Of a stretch of DNA of 64,000 nt, positions 15,432 to 24,245 are shown in pieces. The DNA is taken from positions 100,500 to 164,499 of the forward strand of contig CAWJLP010000001.1 of the NCBI GenBank assembly GCA_963843745.1. The letters are read 5' to 3'. The DNA is from Trebonia sp963843745 (GTDB lineage: Bacteria > Actinomycetota > Actinomycetes > Streptosporangiales > Streptosporangiaceae). The translations under genes and the position numbers were made by a program. The notes below the pieces were generated by a model. It was not told the origin of the DNA. It did no database searches and was given only the letters and a program-made list of their open reading frames with translations. Position 1 is the stretch's first letter. Each line of letters opens with the position of its first letter.

Positions 15432-17995
15432 GCGCCACGGCGGTAACGGAACGGCCCGCGCATACCACGCGGAACGGCGGGGTGCCTGCCCGCCGCGCGG
15501 TCGTCCGCTGGGCCATCCGGCTGCTGCGCCGCGAGTGGCGGCAGCAGCTGCTGATCCTCACGCTGATCACCGTCGCCGTCGGCGCCACCGTCGTGGCCGC
15601 GACCGTCGCGACCAACACGCCCGCCCCGGTAGCCGGGGTGCTCGGCACCGCGCAGGACGCGGCCTCGCTCTCCGGCTCGCCGGCAGCGGTCAACGCCCAG
15701 ATCAAGAACCTCGAGAACCGCTGGGGCAGGGTCGACGTCATCGAGAATGAGAGCGTCCAGGTCCCCGGCACCCTGAACACCTTCGAGCTGCGGGCGCAGG
15801 ATCGCCGCGGTCCCTACGGCGGGCCGTTGCTGAGCCTGATCAGCGGCCAGTACCCCGCCACGGCCGGCCAGATCGCCGTGACCAGCGGGGTCGCGGCCGA
15901 CTTCCACCTGACGGCCGGCCGCGACTGGACCGTCGCCGGCAAGACCTGGAAGGTAACCGGCATCGTCCAGAACCCGCAGAGCCTGCTCGACGAGTTCGCC
16001 CTGGTCATCCCCGGCCAGGTCGCGAATCCGGACAACGTGACGGTGCTGTTCGACGCGCCGGGGGCAAGCGCGTCGAGCCTCAGCACCACGACCATGAACG
16101 TGACGACCGCGCAGACGGTGGCGAACACCAACGAGGTCAACCCCGAGACGATCTCGATCGCCGCGGCCGTGCTCGGCATGCTGCTGATCGCGCTTGTCGG
16201 CGTCGGCGGCTTCACCGTCCTCGCGCAGCGCAGGCTGAGGGCGATCGGCATGCTCGCCGCTCAGGGCGCGACGCAGCGGCACATCCGCCTGGTCGTCAGG
16301 GCCAACGGCGCCGCCACCGGCATCGTGGGCGCCATCGCGGGAGCGGCGCTCGGCTTCCTCGCCTGGCTCGCCTACCGCCCGCAGGCCGAGAACAGCGCGC
16401 ACCACGTCATGGGCGTGTTCCAGCTGCCGTGGACGGTCATCGGCATCTCGATGGCCCTGGCCATCATCGCGACCTACTTCGCCGCCTCCCGGCCGGCGAG
16501 GACGATCGCGAAAGTCCCGGTGGTGGCCGCGCTGGCCGGCCGCCCGCCCGCGCCGAAGAAGACCAGGCACCTGGCGATCCCGGTCGGTATCTGCTTCCTG
16601 GTCGCCGCGTTCCTGCTGCTCGGCGCCGCCGGCGCCACGACCGGCGGCGGCGGCGGAGGCAAGAGCAACCAGACGCTGGAACTCGTCGTCGGCTTCGTCG
16701 CGCTGGCCGTCGCCATCGTCCTGCTCGCCCCGGCGCTCCTGTCGGTGGTCGCCGCCGCCGGCAAGCGGAGCCCGGTCGCGATAAGGCTCGCGCTGCGCGA
16801 TCTGGCACGGTACCGGGCCCGGTCCGGCCCCGCGCTGGCGGCGATCAGCCTCAGCACGCTGATCGCGGTCATCATCTGCGTGGCAAGCGCCGCCAGGTTC
16901 GCCAACGCCCTCGATTACGCCGGCCCGAACCTCAACTCCCATCAGCTCATCGTGTACACGCCGGGCACCGCCAACGTCCGTTCGGCGGGGGTCGCGGACA
17001 GCAACCCGACCGCGGCCCAGATCGCGGCCGCGCCGAAGGTCGCGCAGGAGATCGCCGCTGAGCTCGGCACGACCAGCGTGATCACGCTGGAGAACACCAG
17101 CGTGAACCTGGACCACGCCGCGGCCGGGCGCTCCTGGTCCGGCCCGATTTACGTGGCGACGCCGCAGCTGCTGAGCGCGTTCGGCATCAAGCAGTCGCAG
17201 GTCAACCCCGACGCGGACATCCTGACGATGCGCCCCGGACTGTCAACGATGAGCCTGATGCAGCTCACTTACGGCGACCAGGGCGGCGGCCAGGTCTCCA
17301 TCGGCCCGGGGGCCCCGGGCGGGACCGGCCCCGGCGGCCAGGACTCGCAGCCCTGCTCGGCGGGAGGCTGCATCGCCAACCCGCCCATCCAGGAGGTCAG
17401 CCAGCTCCCCTCTGGCACGTCCGCGCCGAACACGGTGGTCACCGAGCACGCGATCACCACCCTGCACCTGCAAAAGTCCATCGGCGTCGCGGGCTGGCTC
17501 ATCCAGGTGCCGAACGGCCTCACCGCCACCCAGGTCACCGACGCGCAGCGGATCGCCGCGGTGGCCGGGATGGGCGTGGAGACCCGCAACAGCATCCCGT
17601 CGCTAGCGCAGATCATCGACGCGGCCACGCTGTTCGGGATCGTGCTCGCGATCGGCATCCTCGGCCTGAGCGTCGGCCTCGTCCGCAGCGAGGCGGCCCG
17701 TGACCTGCGCACGCTGTCCGCGACCGGGGCGGGCGGCGTCACGCGCCGCACGATCACGGCGACGACCGCGGGCGCGCTCGGGTTCACCGGCGCGGTGGTC
17801 GGGATCGTCGGCGGGTACCTGGCGGCGATCGGCTTCTTCAGCAGCAATTCGCTCGACGGCCTGTCGTCGCTGACCAGCATCCCCGTGACCAACCTGCTGG
17901 TGATCCTGGTGGGCATGCCGCTGGCCGCGACGGTCCTCGGCTGGCTGCTGGCCGGCCGTGACCGGGGGGGCATCGCCCGCCAGCCGCTCGAATAA
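15428..17995 (+). CDS. FtsX-like ABC permease
   Basis: 855 residues with two FtsX modules: TM1, a MacB-like extracellular domain, then TMs (VLGMLLIALVGVGGFTVLAQRR and following), a middle pair of TMs and a second extracellular domain before the final three TMs. This is the duplicated actinobacterial FtsX architecture with about 10 helices. A Gly-rich TTGGGGGGK loop sits between the modules. With the ATPase it forms a mechanotransmitting exporter or lipoprotein/peptide-release machine; the substrate is unknown. Confidence 0.9.
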   Translation: MSATAVTERPAHTTRNGGVPARRAVVRWAIRLLRREWRQQLLILTLITVAVGATVVAATVATNTPAPVAGVLGTAQDAASLSGSPAAVNAQIKNLENRWGRVDVIENESVQVPGTLNTFELRAQDRRGPYGGPLLSLISGQYPATAGQIAVTSGVAADFHLTAGRDWTVAGKTWKVTGIVQNPQSLLDEFALVIPGQVANPDNVTVLFDAPGASASSLSTTTMNVTTAQTVANTNEVNPETISIAAAVLGMLLIALVGVGGFTVLAQRRLRAIGMLAAQGATQRHIRLVVRANGAATGIVGAIAGAALGFLAWLAYRPQAENSAHHVMGVFQLPWTVIGISMALAIIATYFAASRPARTIAKVPVVAALAGRPPAPKKTRHLAIPVGICFLVAAFLLLGAAGATTGGGGGGKSNQTLELVVGFVALAVAIVLLAPALLSVVAAAGKRSPVAIRLALRDLARYRARSGPALAAISLSTLIAVIICVASAARFANALDYAGPNLNSHQLIVYTPGTANVRSAGVADSNPTAAQIAAAPKVAQEIAAELGTTSVITLENTSVNLDHAAAGRSWSGPIYVATPQLLSAFGIKQSQVNPDADILTMRPGLSTMSLMQLTYGDQGGGQVSIGPGAPGGTGPGGQDSQPCSAGGCIANPPIQEVSQLPSGTSAPNTVVTEHAITTLHLQKSIGVAGWLIQVPNGLTATQVTDAQRIAAVAGMGVETRNSIPSLAQIIDAATLFGIVLAIGILGLSVGLVRSEAARDLRTLSATGAGGVTRRTITATTAGALGFTGAVVGIVGGYLAAIGFFSSNSLDGLSSLTSIPVTNLLVILVGMPLAATVLGWLLAGRDRGGIARQPLE

Positions 17996-18050
17996 CGCCG
18001 AGCGGCAGGGGCAGGAAACCGGCGCGACGGGCAGTGGCAGACTCTTGTTC

Positions 18051-19076
18051 ATGACTTACGTTGCCGCTTCCGACCGGTATGAGCAAATGCCCTACCGCCG
18101 CTGCGGGCGCAGCGGCATCCAGCTGCCCGCGGTCTCCCTCGGCCTGTGGCAGAACTTCGGCGACGCCACCCCGATCGACACCCAGCGCGCGATCCTGCGC
18201 CGCGCCTTCGACCTGGGGGTCACCCACTTCGACCTCGCGAACAACTACGGACCGAGTTACGGGAGCGCCGAGATCAACTTCGGGCGGCTGATGCGCGAGG
18301 ACTTCCGGCCGTACCGGGACGAGCTGATCATCTCCACCAAGGCGGGCTATGACATGTGGCCGGGCCCGTACGGCGAATGGGGCTCCCGCAAGTACCTGCT
18401 CGCCAGCCTCGACCAGTCGCTGCGGCGGACGGGCCTGGAGTACGTGGATATCTTCTACAGCCACCGCTTCGACCCGGACACGCCGCTGGAAGAGACGATG
18501 GGTGCGCTGGATACCGCGGTCAAGCAGGGGAAGGCTTTGTACGCCGGCATCTCGTCCTATTCTCCGGAACGGACTAGTGACGCTGCCAGGATCCTCCGCT
18601 CTCTCGGCACCCCGTTGCTGATCCACCAGCCGTCGTACTCCATGCTGAACCGCTGGATCGAGGGCGGGCTGCTCGACGTCCTCGAGGACGAGGGCGTCGG
18701 CTGCATCGCGTTCTCCCCGCTGGCGCAGGGCCTGCTCACCACCAAGTACCTGTCCGGCGTGCCGGAGGGCTCGCGGGCCAGCAGGAACGGGTCGCTGTCC
18801 AGAGACCAGCTCAGCGACAAGACCATGGCGCACGTCCGGGCGCTCAACGAGATCGCCGCCGCCCGCGGCCAGACCCTCGCCCAGATGGCGATCTCCTGGG
18901 TGCTGCGCGACCCGCGGGTCACCTCGGCGCTGGTCGGCGCCAGCAGCGTGCACCAGCTCGAGGAGAACCTGGCCGCGGCCAGCAAGACCACCTTCAGCGC
19001 CGACGAGCTCACCGCCATCGACAACAACGCCGTCGAGGCCGGCATCAACATCTGGGCCCGCTCCAGCTCACACTGA
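18051..19076 (+). CDS. Aldo/keto reductase, YghZ/L-glyceraldehyde-3-phosphate reductase type
   Basis: 341 residues. AKR TIM-barrel signatures are HFDLANNYGPSYGSAE (catalytic Asp and Tyr), the Lys in ISTKAGYDMWPG, the catalytic His in IFYSHRFDPDTP, and NADPH-binding SALVGASS near the end. The insertion GPYGEWGSRKYL is the hallmark of the YghZ (AKR14) group, which reduces L-glyceraldehyde 3-phosphate and methylglyoxal-like aldehydes. ATG 18051 is chosen because the protein begins there in homologues; no ribosome site is seen, so the mRNA may be leaderless. Confidence 0.88.
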   Translation: MTYVAASDRYEQMPYRRCGRSGIQLPAVSLGLWQNFGDATPIDTQRAILRRAFDLGVTHFDLANNYGPSYGSAEINFGRLMREDFRPYRDELIISTKAGYDMWPGPYGEWGSRKYLLASLDQSLRRTGLEYVDIFYSHRFDPDTPLEETMGALDTAVKQGKALYAGISSYSPERTSDAARILRSLGTPLLIHQPSYSMLNRWIEGGLLDVLEDEGVGCIAFSPLAQGLLTTKYLSGVPEGSRASRNGSLSRDQLSDKTMAHVRALNEIAAARGQTLAQMAISWVLRDPRVTSALVGASSVHQLEENLAAASKTTFSADELTAIDNNAVEAGINIWARSSSH

Positions 19077-19105
19077 CCCGCCGGCCTCCGGCCGCGCCCG
19101 CGAAC

Positions 19106-19305
19106 GTGGTCGATGTGACATCGACCACCAAAGAGTGTGGTGGATGCGCCACCGACCACCAAAGAGTGTGGTGGATGCGCCATCAACCGCCAAAGAGTGT
19201 GGTGGATGCGCCATCGACCGCCAAAGAGCGTGGTGGATGCGCCACCGACCACCAAAGAGTGTGGTGGATGCGCCATCAACCGCCAAAGAGTGTGGTGGAT
19301 GCGCC
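19106..19305. repeat. Left 31-bp tandem repeat array (6 units)
   Basis: Six direct repeats of exactly 31 bp (AAAGAG at 19130, 19161, 19192, 19223, 19254, 19285). Each contains CCACC or CCGCC, then AAAGAGTG or AAAGAGCG, then TGGTGGATGCGCC, so every unit can form a small CCACC/GGTGG hairpin. The array opens with an 11-bp-arm palindrome (19106-19116 with 19118-19128). Variant units follow an A-B-C-A-B order with a 93-bp higher-order period. It stops abruptly at the left end of the IS element. Confidence 0.9.
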
Positions 19306-21010
19306 ATGGGTGTGGCTCTTTTGGAGTGAGTACTGCGGTGGTTGTGGCGTGTTTGCATGTGGGTGAGGCTTCCGTTCCGTAGGGTCCTGAAGTGCGAAAT
19401 CGGGATCTAGGGAAAGGAAGCCTCTGGTGGAAGAGTACGGGCTGGATGAGCTGGCGGCGAGCGCGGAGGCGGTGCTGGCCGGGCTGGGGCCGCTGGCGGC
19501 CGGCCTGGGGCAGCTGGCGGTGCAGGCGGCCGGAGCGGTGACGCTGGATGCGATGGAGCTGCTGGTGATCGAGCAGGGCCGGGAGCTGCTGCGCGGGGTG
19601 GTTCAGCTGGCGCTGGATGCCCAGGCCGAGCGTGAGGTCCGGCTGGCGCGGGTGACCGGCGCGGACGGGGTGCCGCGCAGGCGGGCCGAGCGGGGTCATG
19701 CCCGGGCGGTGGTGACCAGGGTGGGGAAGGTGATGGTGCGGCGGATCGGCTACCGGTCCGGGGTGAAGGGGGCGGGGTCGCTGTTCCCGCGTGATGCGGT
19801 GCTGAACCTGCCGCCGTGCGGGTATTCCTGGGGGTTGCAGCGGCTGGCGGAGATGTTCGCCCGGTCCGGCTCCTACCAGCAGGCGGGCGAGTTCGTGCTG
19901 GCTGTCACGGGGGTCAGCATCGGCAAGCGGCAGCTGGAGCAGATCACCGCCGGGGCTGCGGCGGACGCGGAGCGGTTCTGCCAGGATGCGGACCGGTCCG
20001 GAGAGCTGATGGCCCTGCCCGGAGCCGGGCAGGATCCCGGAACCGGGCTGCCGCCGCTGGCGATCTCGGCGGACGGCAAGGGCGTGGCCATGCGCCCCGA
20101 GGCCCGCCGCCGCCGCGGCCCGACCCCGGTCCCGCGGGTGCGGACCTTCGCCAAACGGACCGGGACCGGGGAGAAGAAGGGCCATAAGCGGATGGCCGAG
20201 ACCGGCTGCGTGTTCGACGTCCTGCCGCCGGACCTGCCGCGGACCCCGGAGCAGGTCATGCGCCCGGAACCCGGCGGCGCCAAGAACGCGCCGCGGTCGG
20301 TGAACCGCTGGTACGCCTGCGACATCACGGCCGGCCGCGACGTTACCATCGGCAAGATCTTCGGCGAGGCCGACCGCCGCGACCCCGGCCACGAGCGGAC
20401 CTGGATCATGCTGGCCGGCGGGGACATCTACCAGCTCGACCTGATCCAGGACCAGGCCGCGACCCGCGGCGTCACCCCGGTCATCCTGGTCGACTTCATC
20501 CACGTGCTGGAATACCTGTGGAAGGCCGCCTGGTGCTTCCACGCCCCCCGCGACCCGGCCATGGAGGACTGGGTGACCGCCCAGGCGCTGGACATCCTGC
20601 ACGGCCGCACCGCCAGCGTGATCAACCGGATCCGGCAGCTCACCGAAGACCACCCGCCCCAGGGCAGCGAGCATGCCAAGATCATCCGCAAGACCCTGCA
20701 CTACCTGGACGCCAAGCAGCCCTACCTCGACTACCCCCACGCGCTGGCCGCCGGCTGGCCGATCGCCACCGGCGTCATCGAAGGCGCCTGCCGCCACCTC
20801 GTCCAAGACCGGATGGGCATCACTGGCGCCCGCTGGAGCCTGCCCGGCGCCCAGGCCATCCTCTGGCTGCGCGCCATCCACGCCAGCGGCGACCTCGACG
20901 CCTACTGGGACTGGCACATCCGGCAAGAACACCAGCGCAACCACCTCAGCCGCTACCAGGACAGCCTCGCACTCGCCGCCTGACGCTCCCTCCAAAAGAG
21001 CCACACCCAT
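19306..21010 (+). mobile_element. ISKra4-family insertion sequence, 1705 bp
   Basis: The ends are perfect 21-bp terminal inverted repeats: 19306-19326 (starting ATGGGTGTGG) and 20990-21010 (ending CCACACCCAT). One intact transposase gene fills the interior. No target-site duplication is obvious: the bases outside are GCGCC on the left and GTGAC on the right. The element lies exactly between two blocks of the same 31-bp tandem repeat. Confidence 0.85.
19427..20983 (+). CDS. ISKra4-type transposase
   Basis: 518 residues, length normal for the family, no frameshift. Likely DDE catalytic residues are the Asp in ISADGKGVAM, the Asp in VILVDFIHVLEYLW and the Glu in GVIEGACRHLVQDRM. The family segment GARWSLPGAQAILWLR lies near the end. 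GTG 19427 follows GGAAAGGAAG. The gene and both element ends are intact, so the element may still be active. An 899-codon antisense frame across this gene and both arrays is an artefact of GC-rich sequence. Confidence 0.88.
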   Translation: MEEYGLDELAASAEAVLAGLGPLAAGLGQLAVQAAGAVTLDAMELLVIEQGRELLRGVVQLALDAQAEREVRLARVTGADGVPRRRAERGHARAVVTRVGKVMVRRIGYRSGVKGAGSLFPRDAVLNLPPCGYSWGLQRLAEMFARSGSYQQAGEFVLAVTGVSIGKRQLEQITAGAAADAERFCQDADRSGELMALPGAGQDPGTGLPPLAISADGKGVAMRPEARRRRGPTPVPRVRTFAKRTGTGEKKGHKRMAETGCVFDVLPPDLPRTPEQVMRPEPGGAKNAPRSVNRWYACDITAGRDVTIGKIFGEADRRDPGHERTWIMLAGGDIYQLDLIQDQAATRGVTPVILVDFIHVLEYLWKAAWCFHAPRDPAMEDWVTAQALDILHGRTASVINRIRQLTEDHPPQGSEHAKIIRKTLHYLDAKQPYLDYPHALAAGWPIATGVIEGACRHLVQDRMGITGARWSLPGAQAILWLRAIHASGDLDAYWDWHIRQEHQRNHLSRYQDSLALAA

Positions 21011-21241
21011 GTGACATCGACCACCAAAGAGCGTGGTGGATGCGCCACCGACCGCCAAAGAGTGTGGTGGATGCGCCATCGACCGCCAAGAGCGTGGTGG
21101 ATGCGCCATCGACCGCCAAAGAGCGTGGTGGATGCGCCACCGACCACCAAAGAGCGTGGTGGATGCGCCATCAACCGCCAAAGAGCGTGGTGGATGCGCC
21201 ATCGACCGCCAAAGAGCGTGGTGGATGTGCCATCGACCACC
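21011..21241. repeat. Right 31-bp tandem repeat array (7 units plus partial)
   Basis: Seven units of the same repeat as on the left (AAAGAG at 21026, 21057, 21088 as AAGAG, 21118, 21149, 21180, 21211). One unit is 30 bp through loss of an A. It begins with GTGACATCGACCACC, exactly like the left array, and ends in CATCGACCACCTCGGG. Most units carry AAAGAGCG, whereas the left units mostly carry AAAGAGTG. The order of the last three variants repeats the A-B-C order of the left array. Confidence 0.9.
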
Positions 21242-21318
21242 TCGGGAAGGTGTCACAAAACGGGCCCTGACCGTGTCCTCTGTGTGACGCCAGAAAATAA
21301 CCGCCCGGGCGGGAAGAA

Positions 21319-21349
21319 CTTGAGCGACTGAATGGTTCAGTTAGTCAAG
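21319..21349. promoter_or_regulatory. Nested 31-bp dyad upstream of marR-like gene
   Basis: CTTGA-N3-ACTGAA-N3-TTCAGT-N3-TCAAG is a symmetric sequence in which both the inner 6-bp and outer 5-bp arms are perfect. It lies about 20 bp upstream of the -35 box of the MarR-gene promoter. The layout suggests a second regulator site separate from the operator inside the promoter. Confidence 0.5.
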
Positions 21350-21369
21350 GGATTAAGACGGACCTGCCC

Positions 21370-21398
21370 TTGACAGACCGACGGTCGGTCTGTTTACT
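21370..21398 (+). promoter_or_regulatory. Consensus promoter with operator palindrome in its spacer
   Basis: -35 TTGACA (21370-21375) and -10 TTTACT (21393-21398) are 17 bp apart. The spacer is filled by a 21-bp palindrome with arms ACAGACCGAC and GTCGGTCTGT around one G (21373-21393). A protein bound there would block RNA polymerase. The MarR gene starts 15 nt after the -10 box, so autorepression is the simple reading. Confidence 0.7.
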
Positions 21399-21412
21399 GG
21401 AGAGGAACAGAC

Positions 21413-21901
21413 GTGAACGGCGGCGCACGGGAGTCAGGAGAGGCGCAGGCGAACGGGCCAGCGCTGAACCGGGAGATCCTCGACGCGTTCGGCGCACTCG
21501 TCAAGCAGCTCGCCGGGATCGGCCAGTCGATCGCGGTCAGCTTCCGGGTGGCACCCAGTGACCTGCTCGCGCTGGTCAAACTGGACGGGGTGCTGGCCAT
21601 GAAGGAACTCGCGCAGCGAATGGGGTGCGACGCGTCATTCGTCACGGCCGTGGCGGACGCGCTCGAACGGGCCGGGCTTGCCAAGCGGGAGCCCAGCCAG
21701 CGAGACCGGCGGGTGAAGAACCTGGTGCTCACCGAGGAAGGCATCGCCGCGAAGGAGCGGCTGATGCAGGAGCTCGCCGAACGGATGCCCTGGTGCTACG
21801 CGCTCGACGACACGGAACGGGAGTGCTTCCTCGGGCTGCTCAAGAAGATGCTGAGCAGCCAAGGGCCGAGCGCTGATTCCGCTCCTGAGACGGCGTTCTG
21901 A
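21413..21901 (+). CDS. MarR-family regulator
   Basis: 162 residues with a MarR winged helix: MKELAQRMGCDASFVTAVAD, LERAGLAKREPSQRDRRVKN, LVLTEEG. GTG 21413 follows GGAGAGGAAC. It is followed after 63 nt by a 14-TM efflux pump, the typical MarR-exporter pair. Binding of a small phenolic or drug ligand would release the pump; the ligand is unknown. The very strong promoter with embedded operator just upstream supports autoregulation of both genes. Confidence 0.88.
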   Translation: MNGGARESGEAQANGPALNREILDAFGALVKQLAGIGQSIAVSFRVAPSDLLALVKLDGVLAMKELAQRMGCDASFVTAVADALERAGLAKREPSQRDRRVKNLVLTEEGIAAKERLMQELAERMPWCYALDDTERECFLGLLKKMLSSQGPSADSAPETAF

Positions 21902-21964
21902 CAGTAGAGACGCAACCGTACGTTCGGAATAAAAATCACCGAAACCGGGATGAGGGGAACTGTT

Positions 21965-23569
21965 TTGTCTGCAACCTCACGCCAGGCGGGGGGCGCGCTC
22001 GCGGAGGCGACGCCGCCGCGACGGCTCGGACTCGCGCTGGCGGTGATCGCGACCGCCCAGCTGATGGTCGTGCTCGACGCGACCATCGTGAACGTGGCGC
22101 TGCCGCATATCCAGCACGCGCTGGGCTTCTCCGGAACCAACCTCGAATGGGTGGTCAACGCCTACGCGCTCGCCTTCGGCGGGCTGCTGCTGCTCGGCGG
22201 CCGGTCCGGTGACCTGCTCGGGCGGCGGCGCATCTTCATCTTCGGCATCCTGCTGTTCACCGTCGCCTCGCTGGTCGGCGGGTTCGCCACCACCCAGGCC
22301 TGGCTGCTCACCGCCCGGGTCGCGCAGGGCGTCGGCGGCGCGTTCGCCGCGCCGACCTCGCTGTCGCTGATCGCGGTCACGTTCCCCGAGGGCAGGCCGC
22401 GGAACCGGGCGATGGGCGTGTACGCGGCGATGTCGATCGCCGGCGGCGCCGTCGGCCTGATCGCGGGCGGCCTGCTCGTCGACTACCTCAACTGGCGCTG
22501 GGTGTTCTGGGTCAACGTGCCCATCGGCCTGATCGTCGCGCTGCTCGCGCCGCGGGTGCTCGGCGAGTCCGAGCGGCGGCGCGGCGCCTTCGACCTGCCC
22601 GGCGCGATCACCGGGTCCCTGGGCCTGGGGGCGCTGGTCTACGGCCTGTCTTCGGCGGCGACCACGTTCAGCAACGGCCAGGCGGTCTCGCACTGGGGCG
22701 ACACCAAGGTCATCGTGTCGCTGGTAGCGGCCGTGGTGCTGCTGGTGGCGTTCGTCATCATCGAGGCGCGGTCGCGGTCCGCACTGGTGCCGCCGCGGGT
22801 GGTGCGGTCCCGGAACCGCAGCGGGGCGTACCTGATCAGCCTGTGCATCGGGACGGCGCTGTTCGGCATGTTCTTCTTCCTGACGCTCTTCGTGCAGAAC
22901 GTCTGGGGATACAGCCCGCTGAAGTCCGGGATCGCGTACCTGCCGATGGTCGCCACGATCATGCTGGGCTCCGCCCTCGCGTCGCAGCTCGTCGGCAGGA
23001 TCGGGGCGCGGCCGCTGATCATCACCGGGTCCGCGCTGGCGTCCGGCGGGATGTTCTGGCTGTCACGGCTGACCGAGACCAGCTCGTACACGGGCGGGCT
23101 GCTCGGGCCGATGATGGTGACCGCGCTCGGCATGGGGCTCATCTTCGTGCCGATCTCGCTGGTGTCGCTGTCGAAGGTCTCCAACAACGACGCAGGCGTC
23201 GCGTCGTCGCTGCTCAATACCGGACAGCAGGTCGGCGGGGCGCTCGGGCTCGCGGTGCTCGGCACGGTGGCGTGGAGCGCGGTGGCGTCGAGCCTGCGGT
23301 CGGCCTCCGCGGCGGCGGCGCACGCGCCGGCGGTGCACCTGAGCAAGGCCCAGCAGGCCGCGGCGCAGCTGGCCACGACCAACCACGCGCTGGCCTACGG
23401 GTTCTCGAAGGGGTTCCTGGTGTCGGCGGGGATCATGCTGCTGGGGCTGATCATCGGCCTGGTGCTGGTCCGGGTCAAGCGCGAGGACCTCGAGGGAATC
23501 AACCCGATGGCGGCGCCGGCCGACACGGTTCCTGAGTCGGCCGGCGCGATCGCGGCGACGGCCGACTGA
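21965..23569 (+). CDS. MFS drug-efflux transporter, DHA2 type
   Basis: About 534 residues, 14 membrane segments. The TM1 motif LDATIVNVALPHIQ, motif A GRSGDLLGRRRIF and motif C-like WVFWVNVPIGL are visible. TTG 21965 is favoured because GAGGGG stands 7 nt before it; ATG 21950 is also in frame but overlaps that site. It is very probably co-regulated with the MarR gene upstream. The coding end runs into a triple 14-bp repeat and then a strong terminator. Confidence 0.88.
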   Translation: MSATSRQAGGALAEATPPRRLGLALAVIATAQLMVVLDATIVNVALPHIQHALGFSGTNLEWVVNAYALAFGGLLLLGGRSGDLLGRRRIFIFGILLFTVASLVGGFATTQAWLLTARVAQGVGGAFAAPTSLSLIAVTFPEGRPRNRAMGVYAAMSIAGGAVGLIAGGLLVDYLNWRWVFWVNVPIGLIVALLAPRVLGESERRRGAFDLPGAITGSLGLGALVYGLSSAATTFSNGQAVSHWGDTKVIVSLVAAVVLLVAFVIIEARSRSALVPPRVVRSRNRSGAYLISLCIGTALFGMFFFLTLFVQNVWGYSPLKSGIAYLPMVATIMLGSALASQLVGRIGARPLIITGSALASGGMFWLSRLTETSSYTGGLLGPMMVTALGMGLIFVPISLVSLSKVSNNDAGVASSLLNTGQQVGGALGLAVLGTVAWSAVASSLRSASAAAAHAPAVHLSKAQQAAAQLATTNHALAYGFSKGFLVSAGIMLLGLIIGLVLVRVKREDLEGINPMAAPADTVPESAGAIAATAD

Positions 23570-23604
23570 GCGCCATCGACTGAGCGCCATCGACTGAGCG
23601 CCAT
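23563..23604 (+). repeat. Three tandem copies of a 14-bp unit over a stop codon
   Basis: CGACTGAGCGCCAT occurs three times without gaps (23563, 23577, 23591). The first copy contains the TGA stop of the MFS gene, and the other two repeat the stop downstream in shifted frames. This is recent slippage-type expansion at a gene end. Confidence 0.85.
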
Positions 23605-23617
23605 CGCGGTCGTCCAG

Positions 23618-23666
23618 GTGGCCGGTTAGGGTTGCTAAGCATCCTTAACCGGCCACTCTTTTGTTT
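23618..23666 (+). terminator. Rho-independent terminator after the MarR-MFS operon
   Basis: GTGGCCGGTTA (23618-23628) pairs with TAACCGGCCAC (23646-23656) and the stem extends inward through GG/CC. It is followed directly by the T-rich run TCTTTTGTTT (23657-23666). This is the only hairpin in the window with a convincing T-tract. Confidence 0.8.
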
Positions 23667-23684
23667 CGCGAAGGGGGTTCCCCG

Positions 23685-24245
23685 ATGGCACGGCTGGCCT
23701 ATGTCGCACCGGACGGCGACGTGACGGACCGGATCAGGCAGCGGCGCGGCGGCAAGCTGACCGCGCTCGACGGGGTGCTGCTGCACAGCCCGCCGTTCGC
23801 CGACGGGTGGAACGGCATGCTCGGCGCGGTCCGCGGCGCGTCGACGCTGCCCGCGGACATCAGGGAGCTGGCGATCCTCCGGGTCGCGTCCCGCAACGGC
23901 GCGGACTACGAGTGGGTCGCGCACGAGCCGCTGGCGCGGCAGGCGGGGCTCGGCGACGAGCAGATCGCGGCGATCCGGGTGAGCGGCGGAGGCGGCGCGG
24001 GCGGCGGGCTGAGCCCGGCGCAGTGGGCGGCGCTGGCCTACGCCGACGCGATGACCGTGCACGTGACGGTGCCCGACCAGGTGTTCGACGCGGTGCGGGC
24101 GCACTTCGGCGAGCGGGAACTGCTCGAGCTGACCGTCACGGTGGCGGCCTACAACATGGTCTCCCGGGTGCTCGTCGCGCTCCAGGTGTCGCCGGGCGAG
24201 GACCCGTTCGGCCCGGCCCTCAGCCCGGCCCTCAGCCCGGGCTGA
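23685..24245 (+). CDS. Carboxymuconolactone decarboxylase-like (AhpD-fold) protein
   Basis: 186 residues. The CMD domain is seen in RELAILRVASRNGADYEWVAHEPLA (read in parts: RELAILRVASRNG, ADYEWVAHEPLA) and LLELTVTVAAYNMVSRVL. The E-x-x-x-H helix motif of the fold is present, but the redox CxxC of AhpD is absent, so it is not a peroxidase partner. ATG 23685 follows AAGGGGG. The end encodes a repeated ALSPALSPG from tandem DNA repeats. It precedes a two-domain alpha/beta-barrel protein by 17 nt and is probably co-transcribed with it. Confidence 0.75.
   Translation: MARLAYVAPDGDVTDRIRQRRGGKLTALDGVLLHSPPFADGWNGMLGAVRGASTLPADIRELAILRVASRNGADYEWVAHEPLARQAGLGDEQIAAIRVSGGGGAGGGLSPAQWAALAYADAMTVHVTVPDQVFDAVRAHFGERELLELTVTVAAYNMVSRVLVALQVSPGEDPFGPALSPALSPG

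Noticed and set aside
19106..21241. CRISPR array
   Set aside because: Units are directly adjacent at a strict 31-bp period without spacers, no cas gene is nearby, and a transposase lies between the two blocks.
18557..21256. An 899-codon antisense frame across the IS element and both repeat arrays
   Set aside because: It encodes repeated peptides created by the 31-bp repeats and the antisense of the transposase; this is a GC-rich artefact, not a gene.
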